NCBI GenBank assembly: GCA_020796225.1
Contig: CM036767.1
Coordinates: 19,846,927 to 19,910,926, forward strand
Length of the DNA stretch: 64,000 nucleotides
Direction of reading: 5' to 3'
From: Arion vulgaris
Taxonomy: Eukaryota; Mollusca; Gastropoda; Stylommatophora; Arionidae
Both the position numbers and the translations under genes were made by a program. The stretch's first letter is position 1. Each line of letters opens with the position of its first letter. Shown one piece after another: positions 9,992 to 19,996 of this stretch. The notes below the pieces were generated by a model that ran no database searches, was not told the origin of the DNA, and was given only the letters and a program-made list of their open reading frames with translations.

Positions 9992-10244
9992 CACCCGAGT
10001 GGTTACTGGTGCCCAAATTTGGGGTGTAAAGAATAGAACCACTGTTACCTGCCACGCATGTCGTAAGAGGCGGCTAAGGAGGTTTGGCTGAAATCGGATG
10101 CATGTGTCCTAAATGTGTAGAAGTCTATGTGTTTAGGGGCCTACCAAACCAATGTGCAACATATACACGTTCTTGACAAAGATCAAACATATCACAAAGA
10201 GTGATTAAAATTGGTCGTAAAGAACGAACACAAAGAAGAAGAAT
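9992..10244 (+). mobile_element. SINE-3 copy with TSD
   Basis: Full-length copy starting CACCCGAGTGGTTACTGGTG, with GCCCAAATTTGGGGTGTAAA and CACAAAGAGTGATTAAAATT, and ending in an AAGAAGAAG-type tail. An exact 11-bp direct repeat ATATAAGATAT at 9981-9991 and 10245-10255 bounds it. Confidence 0.9.
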
Positions 10245-10289
10245 ATATAAGATATGATAGATGACTTGAACATGACAGCAACAGAGACA

Positions 10290-10765
10290 TGATAGTTATA
10301 AATACTAAGATCATAACTTGGTCCTTGACAGCAACACGCCCCTTAAGTCTCACCACACGTGAAATAGAATGCTTGTGGAAGTCGGTGGAGGTCACCAGGA
10401 AAGACAGACTACGAAATGAGGACATCAGAAGCAGAGTGGACATAACTTCATACACCGAATACATTGAAAGACAACAAATGCAGTGGTTTAGACATTTAAT
10501 GAGAATGAAATACAACCAACCACCAATAACAGCATACAATAAAAAGAGATTAGGTTCTAGAGCCAAGGGAATACCAAGAAAAAGATGGATTGATAATATC
10601 AACAGCACACTAAAATAAACATGGATATAGCACAACAACGGCGACTCAGCTGACCCTGGAATGCAAATTAAAGCTCGCACCCATTACGCTTAACGGCAAG
10701 AGTGGACAACCAATTCCATCATCCATCTGGGAAATACAATAGACAATATAGCCGTCCATCGCGAG
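10290..10765 (+). mobile_element. LINE-A C-terminus and 3' end
   Basis: The plus-strand frame reads SLTTREIECLWKSVEVTRKD, then RLRNEDIRSRVDIT, YIERQQMQWFRHLMRMKYNQ and RKRWIDNINSTLK, then a stop. This is the post-RT C-terminal region of an endonuclease/RT LINE. The upstream RT core is missing (5' truncation). The 3' UTR runs TTCCATCATCCATCTGGGAA and ends near CAATAGACAATA, the same tail motif as the LINE-A copy at 42.6-43.5 kb. This is the most intact frame of its C-terminus, about 100 codons. Confidence 0.8.
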
Positions 10766-11094
10766 CGATGATGACAACAACAATCTCAGACGTGTGCTGC
10801 TGAACCTCTCTGGTGTGTGCGGAGGTGACTGTAGATGGATAAAATGTTCCAACCCCTTTGAGGAGAACAAAAATGACACATGCTCCAAACCCACTAAATA
10901 TGTTCATCATCCAGAACTATCTCATCTCAAAATTTGCAAAGCATGTAAATGCTCTTCCGCTCAGTTCATATATAAGCCGCGGTGAGTAGCTGAGAAATGA
11001 TCAATAAAGAGCGAACGATATTCAATGGAAGAAAGAACGGATGAGCTCTGGAGCTCTTGGGTTTTTCTTCTTCTTCAGTGATCTCTGGTCATGC
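10766..11094. other. No recognised feature
   Basis: A plus-strand open frame at 10794-10985 has several cysteines but no start context or family resemblance. It is likely chance. Confidence 0.35.
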
Positions 11095-11520
11095 GCTTAG
11101 TTTACTGTGGACCACAAACTGGGTAGTCAGCTTCAGGTCTGTCAGGTTTCCCACAGCTTAGTTTTCTGTGGACCACAAACTGGGCAGTCAGCTTCAGGTC
11201 TGTCAGGTTTCCCAAGCTTAGTTTACTGTGGATCACAAACTGGGTAGTCAGCTTCAGGTCTGTCAGGTTTCCCACAGCTTAGTTTACTGTGGACCACAAA
11301 CTGGGTAGTCAGCTTCAGGTCTTCAGGTTTCCCCACAGCTTAGTTTACTGTGGACCACAAACTGGGTAGTCAGCTTCAGGTCTGTCAGGTTTCCCACAGC
11401 TTAGTCTTTGTGGACACAATGGGCAGTCAGCTTCAGGTCCAGCAGTTTCGCACACTTAGTTTCTGTGACCAAAACTGGGCAGTCAGCTTCATCCGTAGTT
11501 TCCCCACAGCTTAGTCTTTA
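11095..11520. repeat. ~61-bp minisatellite
   Basis: Seven to eight tandem copies contain GCTTAGTTTACTGTGGACCA, CAAACTGGGTAGTCAGCTTC and GTCTGTCAGGTTTCC. The last two copies carry a cluster of single-base deletions, unlike the earlier ones. Confidence 0.9.
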
Positions 11521-11639
11521 GGAGAACTGAATGTGGCTACATGTTGCTTCTCAGTTCACCCAGGAGAGGACAGTTTTGCAGGACATTCTCTGGTGTCTGT
11601 TTCAAAACACAAACGAAGACTTAAGGCATAGATTCAGAT

Positions 11640-11940
11640 ACGTATGTCCTGCATGCCGTGCGTGCTACAGAAGAATACTCAGAATGCCATGGATAGGAAA
11701 AATAACAAATATTGAAATCTTGCACCAGTTTAATATTGAAGATAGATAATGTGTTGATAGAGAACAGACAAAGTTAGACAAATTAAATATTTTGAACATA
11801 TCAATAACAAAACGACATGATTCTCTACAGAAAATCGTTCTGGGGGTTAACATGATACCAGGCAGACGAGGCAGAACAAGGGCATACGAGATGATGGATA
11901 TAAAATGCTATAGACAGATTGAATATACCTGGGGGTAATA
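11640..11940 (+). mobile_element. LINE-E post-RT fragment
   Basis: The plus-strand frame reads CYRRILRMPWIGKITNIEIL, HQFN, then after a stop and frame continuation a PGRRGRTRAYEM-like arginine-rich block. This matches the LINE-E copies at 3.6 kb and 14.0 kb. It ends where LINE-B begins near 11945. Confidence 0.7.
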
Positions 11941-11944
11941 AGAG

Positions 11945-12234
11945 AAAAGACCACAGCAACATCAGGAAAAAGTGTGTACAACATTAGTATTAAACTTCAT
12001 CAAGAAACAACAAATTAAATGGTTCAGCCACATAAGCAGATTACCAACAGACAGTGCACCTTAAAGAGCGATGTTGCTCCGAAACAATGGATACAATGCA
12101 AAAAGCCTACCACGCAAAAGATGGACCTCAGAGATAACAGAGGCGACGAAAGACACTATTTATGAAGCGCACACAAAGCCAGTTCTATAAATTCTTCTTA
12201 TCCTGACGCTGTGAGGCAAAACAGGATTGTAGAA
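11945..12234 (+). mobile_element. LINE-B 3' end
   Basis: It contains TTCATCAAGAAACAACAAAT (FIKKQQIKW), CAGATTACCAACAGACAG (RLPTD) and an AAAAGATGGACCTCAGAGA segment (RWTSE), then TATGAAGCGCACACAAAGCC. Gene order and wording match the LINE-B copies at 35.1, 43.5 and 63.4 kb. The frame is broken by a stop (CACCTTAAAG). Confidence 0.8.
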
Positions 12235-12334
12235 AGAAAGAAAGAAGAAAGAAAGAAAGAAAGAAAGAAGAAAGAAAGAAAGAAAGAAAGAAAAGAAAGA
12301 AAGAAAGAAAAGAAAGAAAGAAAGAAAGAAAGAA

Positions 12335-12370
<36 letters not shown>

Positions 12371-12388
12371 AAAGAAAGAAAAGAAAGT
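12235..12388. repeat. (GAAA)n microsatellite in LINE-B tail
   Basis: About 150 bases of GAAA/GAAAA repeats follow directly after the LINE-B 3' end (CAGGATTGTAGAAAG). Other LINE-B copies end GATTAAAGAAAAGAAA, so the microsatellite is most simply an expanded LINE tail. The Lys/Arg- or Phe/Ser-rich open frames over it are artefacts. Confidence 0.9.
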
Positions 12389-12458
12389 TGAATATTAAAC
12401 TAACCACAATCCCTGGTTATACTATACAAACGTGTCTTTGTTCTTAAACGTCAATTTC

Positions 12459-12716
12459 GCCCGTGTGGTTCCGGGGCAAGGGAAGCAAAGAATAGTAACT
12501 CTGCGGCCTACAAGGCATGTCGTAAGAAGCGACTGATGTAGGACCTAGTGAAGCTACCCTAGTAGAAAAAAGCATCGCAGAAATCGTATGTACTGGCCTA
12601 CTTGTAGGCGCATAACTGGCACAACGTACAATCACTCTTAGGCACAGATTACATACAAATCACAAAGAGTGGTTAATAAATTGTCGATATGGAGCTATCG
12701 AACAAGATGAAGAAGA
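12459..12716 (+). mobile_element. SINE-2 copy
   Basis: It carries the head CGCCCGTGTGGTTCCGGGGC, the core CTACAAGGCATGTCGTAAGA and the 3' part AGAGTGGTTAATAAATTGTC. It ends in a GAAGAAGAAAAC tail. No convincing TSD was found. Confidence 0.8.
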
Positions 12717-13297
12717 AAACACCACTTTACTATGTATCACCGCAACCTACCCACGGTTGTCTCAAGATCTGGTCTGGCCTGATAACCTCAGATTTGTAGA
12801 TAACGGTACAGCGCATAACAAGATTGAGTAAGACTGCGGCAGACGCTGGCATCTTACACAGAACAGGCATGCATTTAGAGTTTCCCTTACAGGAGAGGCA
12901 AGCTTCGACATACACACACTACGACTATGATGATGATGATGATGATGATGATGTTTAATCGCGATAACTATATGAATTTAACATACCATTTTACAAACAA
13001 AACTAGTATAGTGAAAACATAAGGATATACATTACCAGCAAACAAGCTCTATAAACAGTTTCCCTGTGTATAACGTGACGTGGACACTAAAATTTCCTCG
13101 GTAAATAAACGAAACATACCATGACCTAGTTCGTGAAACATGCGCACGGCGCAGTTATCTGTGCATTTAGTGCAGCAGCGAAGCTTGCAAGGGATATCCT
13201 TGAACTAGATCCATACAAATAGCAGGGAGGTCTAGTGTAATGGATTCTAAAACTTTGAAACTGCTATTTTTTCGAAGAAAAACTTGCAGAGTCAGTT
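12717..13297. other. No recognised feature; (GAT)n at 12930-12953
   Basis: A short GAT trinucleotide run lies at about 12930-12953. The rest has no supportable coding or repeat signal. Confidence 0.4.
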
Positions 13298-13716
13298 GTA
13301 ACTTTTTCTTCTTCTTTTGTCGTTACACTGTTACCAGGTCTTAGCTTTCTGTCTTTGTCTTGCGCTGCTCTAGTGGCTTGGGTGATAGTCAGTGGCGGCT
13401 CGTGTTCATTTTTGTTGGTAGGGCCAGACACAAATTTTCGGAATAATCATGGTTTTGGGTTAGGTTATATTTTAATTTATTAAATAATAAATACGTTACA
13501 AATAATTTTTGGTGGGGCCTGGCCCCACTGGCCCTTAATGACGAGCCGCTCCTGGTGATAGTTATTTGGGCTTTTTGACAGGATTCTGCTATACCATCTA
13601 ACCATCTTTTTCGTAGTCTTCCTCTCGCCTTCTTTCCTGATGTTCTATTGTAGAAGACGCTGTATACAGTGGAGTTTGGTTGCATTCTTATTAAGTGTCC
13701 GAACCACTTCGTTCTT
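13298..13716 (-). mobile_element. LINE-D C-terminus, split by a MITE
   Basis: The minus strand reads NYIEKQRTKWFGHLIRMQPN, STVYSVFYNRTSGKKARGR and RKRWLDGIAESCQKAQITIT. It then breaks at the MITE (13390-13554) and resumes to the 3' end (CACTAGAGCAGCGCAAGAC and the ACCTGGTAACAGTGTAACG ending). Without the MITE the two halves align end to end with the plus-strand copy at 3015-3455. It is 5' truncated and borders a minisatellite built from its own IEKQ region. Confidence 0.85.
13390..13554. mobile_element. hAT-type MITE, 165 bp
   Basis: The terminal inverted repeats are CAGTGGCGGCTCGT on the left and ACGAGCCGCTCCTG on the right (14 bp, two mismatches). The element is flanked by an exact 8-bp direct repeat GTGATAGT at 13382-13389 and 13555-13562. 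An 8-bp TSD and CAG-starting termini are characteristic of the hAT superfamily. It has no coding capacity, and it interrupts LINE-D, so it is younger than that copy. Confidence 0.9.
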
Positions 13717-14003
13717 TGTTTCTCAATGTAATTATTAATGTAATTCTCAGTGTTTCTCAATGTAATTCTTAATGTAATTCTCAGTGTTTCTCAATGTAAT
13801 TATTAATGTAATTCTCAGTGTTTCTCAATGTCATTCTTAATGTAATTCTCAGTGTTTCTCAATGTAATTATTAATGTAATTCTCAGTGTTTCTCAATGTA
13901 ATTATTAATGTAATTCTCAGTGTTTCTCAATGTAATTCTTAATGTAATTCTCAGTGTTTCTCAATGTAATTATTAATGTAATTCTCAGTGTTTCTCAATG
14001 TAA
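13717..14003. repeat. 34-bp minisatellite derived from LINE-D
   Basis: About eight copies at 34-bp spacing contain TGTTTCTCAATGTAATT and TTAATGTAATTCTCAG. Read on the minus strand, each unit encodes NYIEK-like residues, matching the NYIEKQ stretch of the adjoining LINE-D. The array lies exactly at that position of the element. Confidence 0.85.
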
Positions 14004-14520
14004 TCTTTCTTATATTGATGATACGTTTTCTCTGTGTCTTGACCTCATTCAACACCTCAACATTAGTTATTTTAGCAGTCTATGGGATTCTCATCATTCT
14101 TCTATAAAACCACATTTCTGTGGCCCTCAGAGATTTTTCGATCTGTGTGTTCATTGTCCATGACTCGCATCCGTATGTGGTTCTATGTAGCACTGAATAA
14201 CTCGCATTCTGATCGGGATTGACAAGGACTTGTTGCAGATAATGCTTCTCATTTTCAGGAATGATGTTTTCGTTTGTCCTATTCTGCTCTTTATTTCTGA
14301 TCGGCATCTGCCATCTGATGTTACCAGGACTCCGAGGTATTTAAATTGCTGCACTTGTCTTAGATCAGTCCCATTTACTGTGATGGTGCATTTTGGTAAA
14401 ATCTGCTTTTTTTATATTATCATAACTTCTGTCTTTTTAATATTCAAACTGAGTCCTCTGTTGTTACTTTCTGTCACAACCTTATCAACTAATTTATGTA
14501 GCTACATCTACACGCTATCA
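14004..14520 (-). mobile_element. LINE-E RT C-terminal region
   Basis: The minus strand in order reads GLSLNIKKTEVMII, then a FKYLGVLVTSDGRCRSEIKS block, IGQTKTSFLKM, YGCESWTMNTQIEKSLRATE and MWFYRRMMRIP. This is the segment after the catalytic FADD box in endonuclease/RT LINEs. Two frameshifts separate the blocks. It is the longest LINE-E copy here. It stops at the minisatellite at 14003. Confidence 0.85.
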
Positions 14521-14689
14521 TAAACCCACTTTAAGCTATGTTATGCTAGGCACGCAATTAAAAACACTTAATATAGCGTTCTCAAATTGCAGTTTTATAC
14601 TCCGGCTGGTGTGCAGCACGGTAACAGAGATGAAAAGATCACAGGCATGCATAATACTTTTTATTAAATGTCACAGATCCTGTATGTTA

Positions 14690-15480
14690 TTCAGAATGTT
14701 TCTGTATGTTTAGGGCTCGCAGGCAATGGCTGGAGTTGCTGAGGAGGTCTAGGCTGATAAAACTCAGTTTTATTTTTGTGCCAGGGCATGCAGGTATATG
14801 GGGAAATGAACGCGCCGATAGGCTTGCAGGTATGGCTTGCAGGTATGGCTTGCAGGTATGGCTGATGTAAAATGAACGCGCCGATAGGCTTGCAGGTATG
14901 GCTGATGTAAAATGAACGCGCCGATAGGCTTGCAGGTATGGCTGATGTAAAATGAACGCGCCGATAGGCTTGCAGGTATGGCTGATGTAAAATGAACGCG
15001 CCGATAGGCTTGCAGGTATGGCTGATGTAAAATGAACGCGCCGATAGGCTTGCAGGTATGGCTGATGTAAAATGAACGCGCCGATAGGCTTGCAGGTATG
15101 GCTGATGTAAAATGAATGTGCCGATAGGCTTGCAGGTATGGCTGATGTAAAATGAACGCGCCGATAGGCTTGCAGGTATGGCTGCAGTAAAAAGTGGACG
15201 AGCAATGGACCAGGCTGATATTATAAATTCCTAAGGGAGAGGAGGGCATGCACATGATTCAAGTAATAGTGGTGACCACTAACCAGAATGCAAGAATCCC
15301 AAGTCAAATGTGGTGTAGCTAGACAAGAACACTATGCTGGTAGCCAAAAGAAGAATAGTAAACCAACAAAGGACCGGGGTCGTTAGGCGTCACACGCTGA
15401 AAGACATACTGAAGTGTGGATCGGAGCACTTGTCAACTAATTGGTTCAATGTGCAGCGATGATGATACGACGTATAAGCT
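14690..15480 (+). mobile_element. LINE-J RNase H end with internal array
   Basis: The plus strand reads QWLELLRRSRLIKLSFIF, VPGHAGIWGNERADRLAGMA, then (after the array) VKSGRAMDQADIINS. The GHAG and NERAD motifs contain the His and last Asp of an RNase H active site. A cleaner copy is at 57.66-58.04 kb. The rest to 15480 is the decayed LINE-J 3' region (CAAAGGACCGGGGTCGTTAG, then ACACGCTG). The element is 5' truncated, and a 40-bp minisatellite has expanded inside the NERAD motif. Confidence 0.85.
14806..15190. repeat. 40-bp minisatellite of RNase H codons
   Basis: About nine copies at 40-bp spacing contain AATGAACGCGCCGATAGGCT and TGCAGGTATGGCTGATGTAA. The unit is the LINE-J segment encoding NERADRLAGMA. 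The copies are nearly identical, so the expansion is recent. Minus-strand open frames across it (repeating CKPIGAFILHQPY) are artefacts. Confidence 0.95.
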
Positions 15481-15508
15481 AAAACTATGTATATTATTGA
15501 TAATGTTT

Positions 15509-15714
15509 GCCCGCCTGCTCAGCGTGTTCGTATCGCGTTGGACTACGGGGACAAGCTCCCTGTAAGTGAGGGTTCAGTTCAGCGGGCTGGCAGAAAAGCC
15601 ACAGGTTCACCAGATTCACGGTGTTCGTGACACCGAACCGAAGGATTACGATGTCCATGACACCGAGCCGAAGAGCTGAAAGCTCAAGTGCTTTTGGATC
15701 GGTAAATAAATAAA
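15509..15714 (+). mobile_element. SINE-1 copy with imperfect TSD
   Basis: Full-length copy from GCCCGCCTGCTCAGCGTG to a TCGGTAAATAAATAAA tail. It is flanked by ATTGATAATGTTT (15496-15508) and ATTGATAATATTT (15715-15727), a 13-bp TSD with one mismatch. Confidence 0.9.
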
Positions 15715-15727
15715 ATTGATAATATTT

Positions 15728-16965
15728 CTGTATGTACAGTGCTCTCACATATCTTGTATGTACAGTACTACTCACATATCTTGTATGTACAGTACTACTC
15801 ACATATCTTGTATGTACAGTACTACTCACATATCTTTTATGTACAGTGCTCTCACATATCTTTTATGTACAGTACTACTCATATATCTTGTATGTACAGT
15901 ACTACTAACATATCTTGTATGTACAGTACTTCTCACATATCTTGTATGTACAGTACTACTCACATATCTTGTATGTACAGTACTACTCACATATCTTGTA
16001 TGTACAGTACTTCTCACATATCTTGTATGTACAGTGCTCTCACATATCTTGTATGTACAGTGCTACTCACATATCTTGTATGTACAGTGCTCTCACATAT
16101 CTTGTATGTACAGTGCTACTCACATATCTTGTATGTACAGTACTTCTCACATATCTTGTATGTACAGTACTACTCACATATCTTGTATGTACAGTACTAC
16201 TCACATATCTTGTATGTACAGTGCTACTCATATATCTTGTATGTACAGTACTTCTCACATATCTTGTATGTACAGTACTACTCATATATCTTGTATGTAC
16301 AGTACTTCTCACATATCTTGTATGTACAGTACTACTCACATATCTTGTATGTACAGTACTACTCACATATCTTGTATGTACAGTACTACTCACATATCTT
16401 GTATGTACAGTACTCTCACATATCTTGTATGTACAGTGCTCTCACATATCTTGTATGTACAGTGCTACTCACATATCTTGTATGTACAGTGCTCTCACAT
16501 ATCTTGTGTAAGTGTACATCTATCTAACATCACATATCTTGTATGTACAGTGCTCTCACATATCTTTTATGTACAGTACTACTCACATATCTTGTATGTA
16601 CAGTACTACTCACATATCTTTTATGTACAGTACTACTCACATATCTTGTATGTAGAGTGCTCTCACATATCTTGTATGTACAGTGCTCTCACATATCTTG
16701 TATGTACAGTGCTCTCACATATCTTGTATGTACAGTGCTCTCACATATCTTGTATGTACAGTGCTCTCACATATCTTGTATGTACAGTGCTCTCACATAT
16801 CTTGTATGTACAGTACTACTCACATATCTTGTATGTACAGTGCTCTCACATATCTTTTATGTACAGTACTACTCACATATCTTGTATGTACAGTACTACT
16901 CACATATCTTTTATGTACAGTACTACTCACATATCTTGTATGTACAGTACTCTCACATATAGAAA
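15728..16965. repeat. 26/27-bp minisatellite, ~46 copies
   Basis: The unit is close to TCACATATCTTGTATGTACA followed by GTACTAC, GTGCTC or GTACTTC. The spacing alternates between 26 and 27 bp. All frames of the unit lack stops, so long open frames run through it, including one of 667 codons that happens to continue into the RNase H sequence at 16970. It starts directly at the SINE-1 TSD. Confidence 0.95.
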
Positions 16966-17745
16966 GAGTTCCGTAAATTTCCGGAGAATATTTCCCCATT
17001 ATCTTGCAGTTCACCAGCCAACTGGGATCGCAGTTAAGCAGCTGATAGAAGATAATGCAAGGGATGATGATGTTGTTGTATATACCGATTGGTCGGTTCA
17101 ACTTGGTGAGAAATCCGGCTGGGGTTTCTTGGCTAATGCGCATGGTAGGGTTGTTGCAGAGCGAAGTGGGGCATACAGGACAACTACTTCTAGTATGAGG
17201 ATGGAGGTTGAGGCCGTTACTGCTGCCCTCCATTGGATTTCTGGGACTTCATTTACTGGGGCAGTTGTTGTATCTGACTCTCAGTCGATGCTTCACAAGA
17301 TCCAGAAGGGCAGGTTTCGGTATGAGTGGATGTCGTCTAAAGAAGTTTCTAACCTCCAGCGGCTTACGTGGATATACTGTCCTGGGCATGCGGGTGTTTA
17401 CGGTAATGAGAGAGCGGACAGGCTTGCATCAACAGCATCGATTGTTGGGGAGTTGAATATGGATAAGGGGGATATTATTCGGTCTCTTCGAGACTCTCTG
17501 TTGGATGAGGACACTAAAATCGATGTTGAATCGATCAACCGATTTAAGCAGTTTGGAGTTACCCGTTGTTCAAGTCGAACTGGATGCCTGAGAGGCAGAG
17601 TGAGAGGTGTGTTTAATCAGCGAGCCACAGGAACCATCAGTATGCATACTCTTCGATATCTGTTGGGGAGACTGAGCACCTATGGGTCTGCCCGGAGTGC
17701 ATTGACGTCAGTTGAGTAACCAATAACCAATAACCAATCCGGAGA
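16966..17745 (+). mobile_element. LINE-C RNase H domain and 3' end
   Basis: This is the best-preserved enzyme domain in the window. It encodes a ribonuclease H, which in such LINEs follows the reverse transcriptase and removes RNA from RNA/DNA hybrids. Active-site candidates are visible: Asp in VVVYTDWS (17087), Glu in MRMEVEAV (17204-17212), Asp in VVSDSQSML (17276), His in CPGHAG, and Asp in NERADRLA (17417). The frame stays open to the stop at 17717-17719. The 3' tail is a short AATAACC repeat. The RT upstream is missing, replaced by a minisatellite. The order RT-RNase H and the repeat tail fit the I/Jockey-like group, but the clade is not certain. Confidence 0.9.
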
Positions 17746-17808
17746 ATATATACATGTATGGCGGCGATGGATATAGGACAGACTGAGGAGACACCTTGAC
17801 AGCATCAC

Positions 17809-18040
17809 GGATTGACTTCATTGCACTGAGTTGTTACCCCTTATAGCTCGGTCCCTCTCCTCTAAAATGGTATGCCACTTACCGAAAGTACATCGCAAAA
17901 TACTAGATCCGTAGCTCCGGCAACAATCCTAGAGGTCTCTACAAAAAAAAATACACTCGTGAATAGAACGGCGCTGCCCGGATTCGAACCTTCTACCTTC
18001 GGAACGTAAGTCAAATGCTTAACAACTGAACTATATAAAC
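17809..18040 (-). mobile_element. SINE-5 copy
   Basis: Read on the minus strand, a tRNA-like head (box A near TAGTTCAGTTGTTAAGC and box B GGTTCGAATCCGGGCAGC) is followed by CACGAGTGTATTTTT, GGATTGTTGCCGGAGCTACG and an end AATGAAGTCAATCC. The head end merges into a 35-bp array. Confidence 0.85.
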
Positions 18041-18290
18041 GCATGTCAAATGCTTAACAACTGAACTATATAAACGCATGTCAAATGCTTAACAACTGAA
18101 CTATATAAACGCATGTCAAATGCTTAACAACTGAACTATATAAACGCATGTCAAATGCTTAACAACTGAACTATATAAACGCATGTCAAATGCTTAACAA
18201 CTGAACTATATAAACGCATGTCAAATGCTTAACAACTGAACTATATAAACGCATGTCAAATGCTTAACAATTGAACTATATAAACCCCCA
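18006..18290. repeat. 35-bp array made of SINE-5 tRNA head
   Basis: About eight near-identical copies at 35-bp spacing contain TCAAATGCTTAACAACTGAA and CTATATAAACGCATG. The unit is the box-A part of the SINE-5 head. On the minus strand each copy carries TAGTTCAGTTGTTAAG. Confidence 0.95.
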
Positions 18291-18740
18291 ATGGACTATA
18301 GAAATGCATAATTTAAAAACTAAATTAAACTACAAAAGCAGATTTTACATAGTAAACTAAAGATAGCTTCTTGTTCAAAATTCACATTTATTAACTAAAA
18401 TTGTTTTGTTTAATCTCATATTATGATTTTGTCCGGACATTTCTTTAATGTCAGAGTTTACCATCCACTTCATAAATAACACTTAACTGTGTCGTTTGAC
18501 GCGAGTAGAATTTTCATCGTTGACCCGTTGTATCGTGGGCTAAAAGCTAACAACACTACGTTGTATAAATGTACCACTTACCAGGATCTATTCGTGTCAA
18601 CTTACTTAAGTTACAAGGTCAACGGTATCACCTTCAAGACATGCCAGTAGATAGAAGAAAACCCAACTTCTTCAATCCTCATTTACAGTGAAAAGTTGAC
18701 TACAATTCCATTATACAAAATCTCTACTAATTATATCATA
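18291..18740. other. No recognised feature
   Basis: AT-rich sequence with no supportable gene or known repeat. Confidence 0.4.
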
Positions 18741-18744
18741 CATT

Positions 18745-18876
18745 GACAGACAGACAATGAGATAGTGAGAGAGAGAGAGAGGGGGAGATAGAGAGAGAGA
18801 GACAAACAGACAGACAATGAGATAGTGAGAGAGAGAGAGGGGGGAAGATAGAGAGAGAGACAAACAGACAGACAAT

Positions 18877-18907
<31 letters not shown>

Positions 18908-19225
18908 GAAGATAGAGAGAGAGACAAACAGACAGACAATGAGATAGTGAGAGAGAGAGAGAGAGGAAGATAGAGAGAGAGACAAACAGACAGACAATGA
19001 GATAGTGAGAGAGAGAGAGAGAGAGGAAGATAGAGAGAGAGACAAACAGACAGACAATGAGATAGTGAGAGAGAGAGAGAGAGGAAGATAGAGAGAGAGA
19101 CAAACAGACAGAATGAGATAGTGAGAGAGAGAGAGAGGAAGATAGAGAGAGAAAGAGAGACAAACAGACAGACAATGAGATAGTGAGAGAGAGGAAGATA
19201 GAGAGAGAGACAAACAGACAGACAA
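18745..19225. repeat. GA-rich ~60-bp minisatellite
   Basis: About eight units contain ACAAACAGACAGACAATGAG and ATAGTGAGAGAGAGAG, differing mainly in the number of GA dinucleotides. Minus-strand frames made of Ser/Leu/Cys repeats are artefacts. A short TATATATA run follows at 19229. Confidence 0.95.
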
Positions 19226-19440
19226 TTTATATATATATATATTCGAACTGACAGACAAACATATCAACAGATAAAGAAGACATGCGGGTGAACAGACGGA
19301 CTGACAAACCGACGGACAGACGAGGGTTTCCAAAGTAATTTTGAAGATAGTGGAAATGTTGTATGAATTATATATTAATTATATATATATCAATTTTGCC
19401 TCTTTCAGCGGCTTTGAAGTCTATTATCGATTTTTAATTG
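19226..19440. other. No recognised feature
   Basis: The sequence continues with ACAGACGGACTGACA-type degenerate repeats and AT-rich DNA. Confidence 0.35.
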
Positions 19441-19630
19441 CTAAGGTATCTTTTACGTGCTCAACAAGGGTCCTCTGTTTTATCGTCCGTCTTCGATAAG
19501 AATAGGAACTCGATATCACACATCAGGAATTTCCAGAAAAATATCTCGATCGCTCCACGCAGGGAGCGAACTGAGTACCTTTGGTGGAAGAGGTGAGCAC
19601 CTTACCTCTACGTCACAGAGGCCCCTAAGA
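19441..19630 (-). mobile_element. SINE-4 fragment
   Basis: Minus-strand match to the head half of SINE-4: CACAGAGGCC/CTCTGTGACGTAGAGG head, AGGTACTCAGTTCGCTCCC box B, and GACGGACGATAAAACAGAGG. The 3' half is missing. Confidence 0.7.
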
Positions 19631-19773
19631 CTAAGTGAAATAATGAAGAAACAGAAGACCTCTATCTCCCTCATGACTTCTCCCTCCCTGTTGGTTTTTG
19701 TACGCCCTCAGTGTACACGATGCATCTTTCTTATGCTTGGCGTACCTACATGTCGTCCTTAAGGCCATCATTA

Positions 19774-19973
19774 CCCGCGTACCCAGCGTGTTCGTAGCGC
19801 GTTGGACTGCGGGTGACAAGCCCTCTGTGAGTGCGGGTTCAATTCCCCGGGCTGGCAGAAAATGCTAGAGGTTCCCCAGATTTACGGTGTTCGTGGCACC
19901 GAACCGAAGGGTTACGATGTCCATGGCACCGAGCCAAAGAGCTGAAAGCTCAAGTGCTTATGGATAGGAAAAA
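19774..19973 (+). mobile_element. SINE-1 copy with TSD
   Basis: Full-length copy from CCCGCGTACCCAGCG through GGTTCAATTCC to GCTCAAGTGCTTATGGATAG. An exact 13-bp repeat AAGGCCATCATTA at 19761-19773 and 19974-19986 flanks it. Confidence 0.95.
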
Positions 19974-19996
19974 AAGGCCATCATTATCGGAATGCT

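Noticed and set aside
12198..12447. Lys/Arg/Glu or Phe/Leu/Ser open frames
   Set aside because: Translation of the GAAA microsatellite.
14687..15255. Minus-strand frames with repeating CKPIGAFILHQPY
   Set aside because: Antisense of the 40-bp LINE-J-derived array; the sense strand carries the RNase H motif.
17087..17719. Host RNase H gene
   Set aside because: No RT-independent context: other copies in the window, a repeat tail at the 3' end and LINE-type downstream codons show it is a retrotransposon.
18711..19333. Ser/Leu/Cys-rich minus-strand frames of 150-200 codons
   Set aside because: Product of the GA-rich minisatellite; low complexity in every frame.
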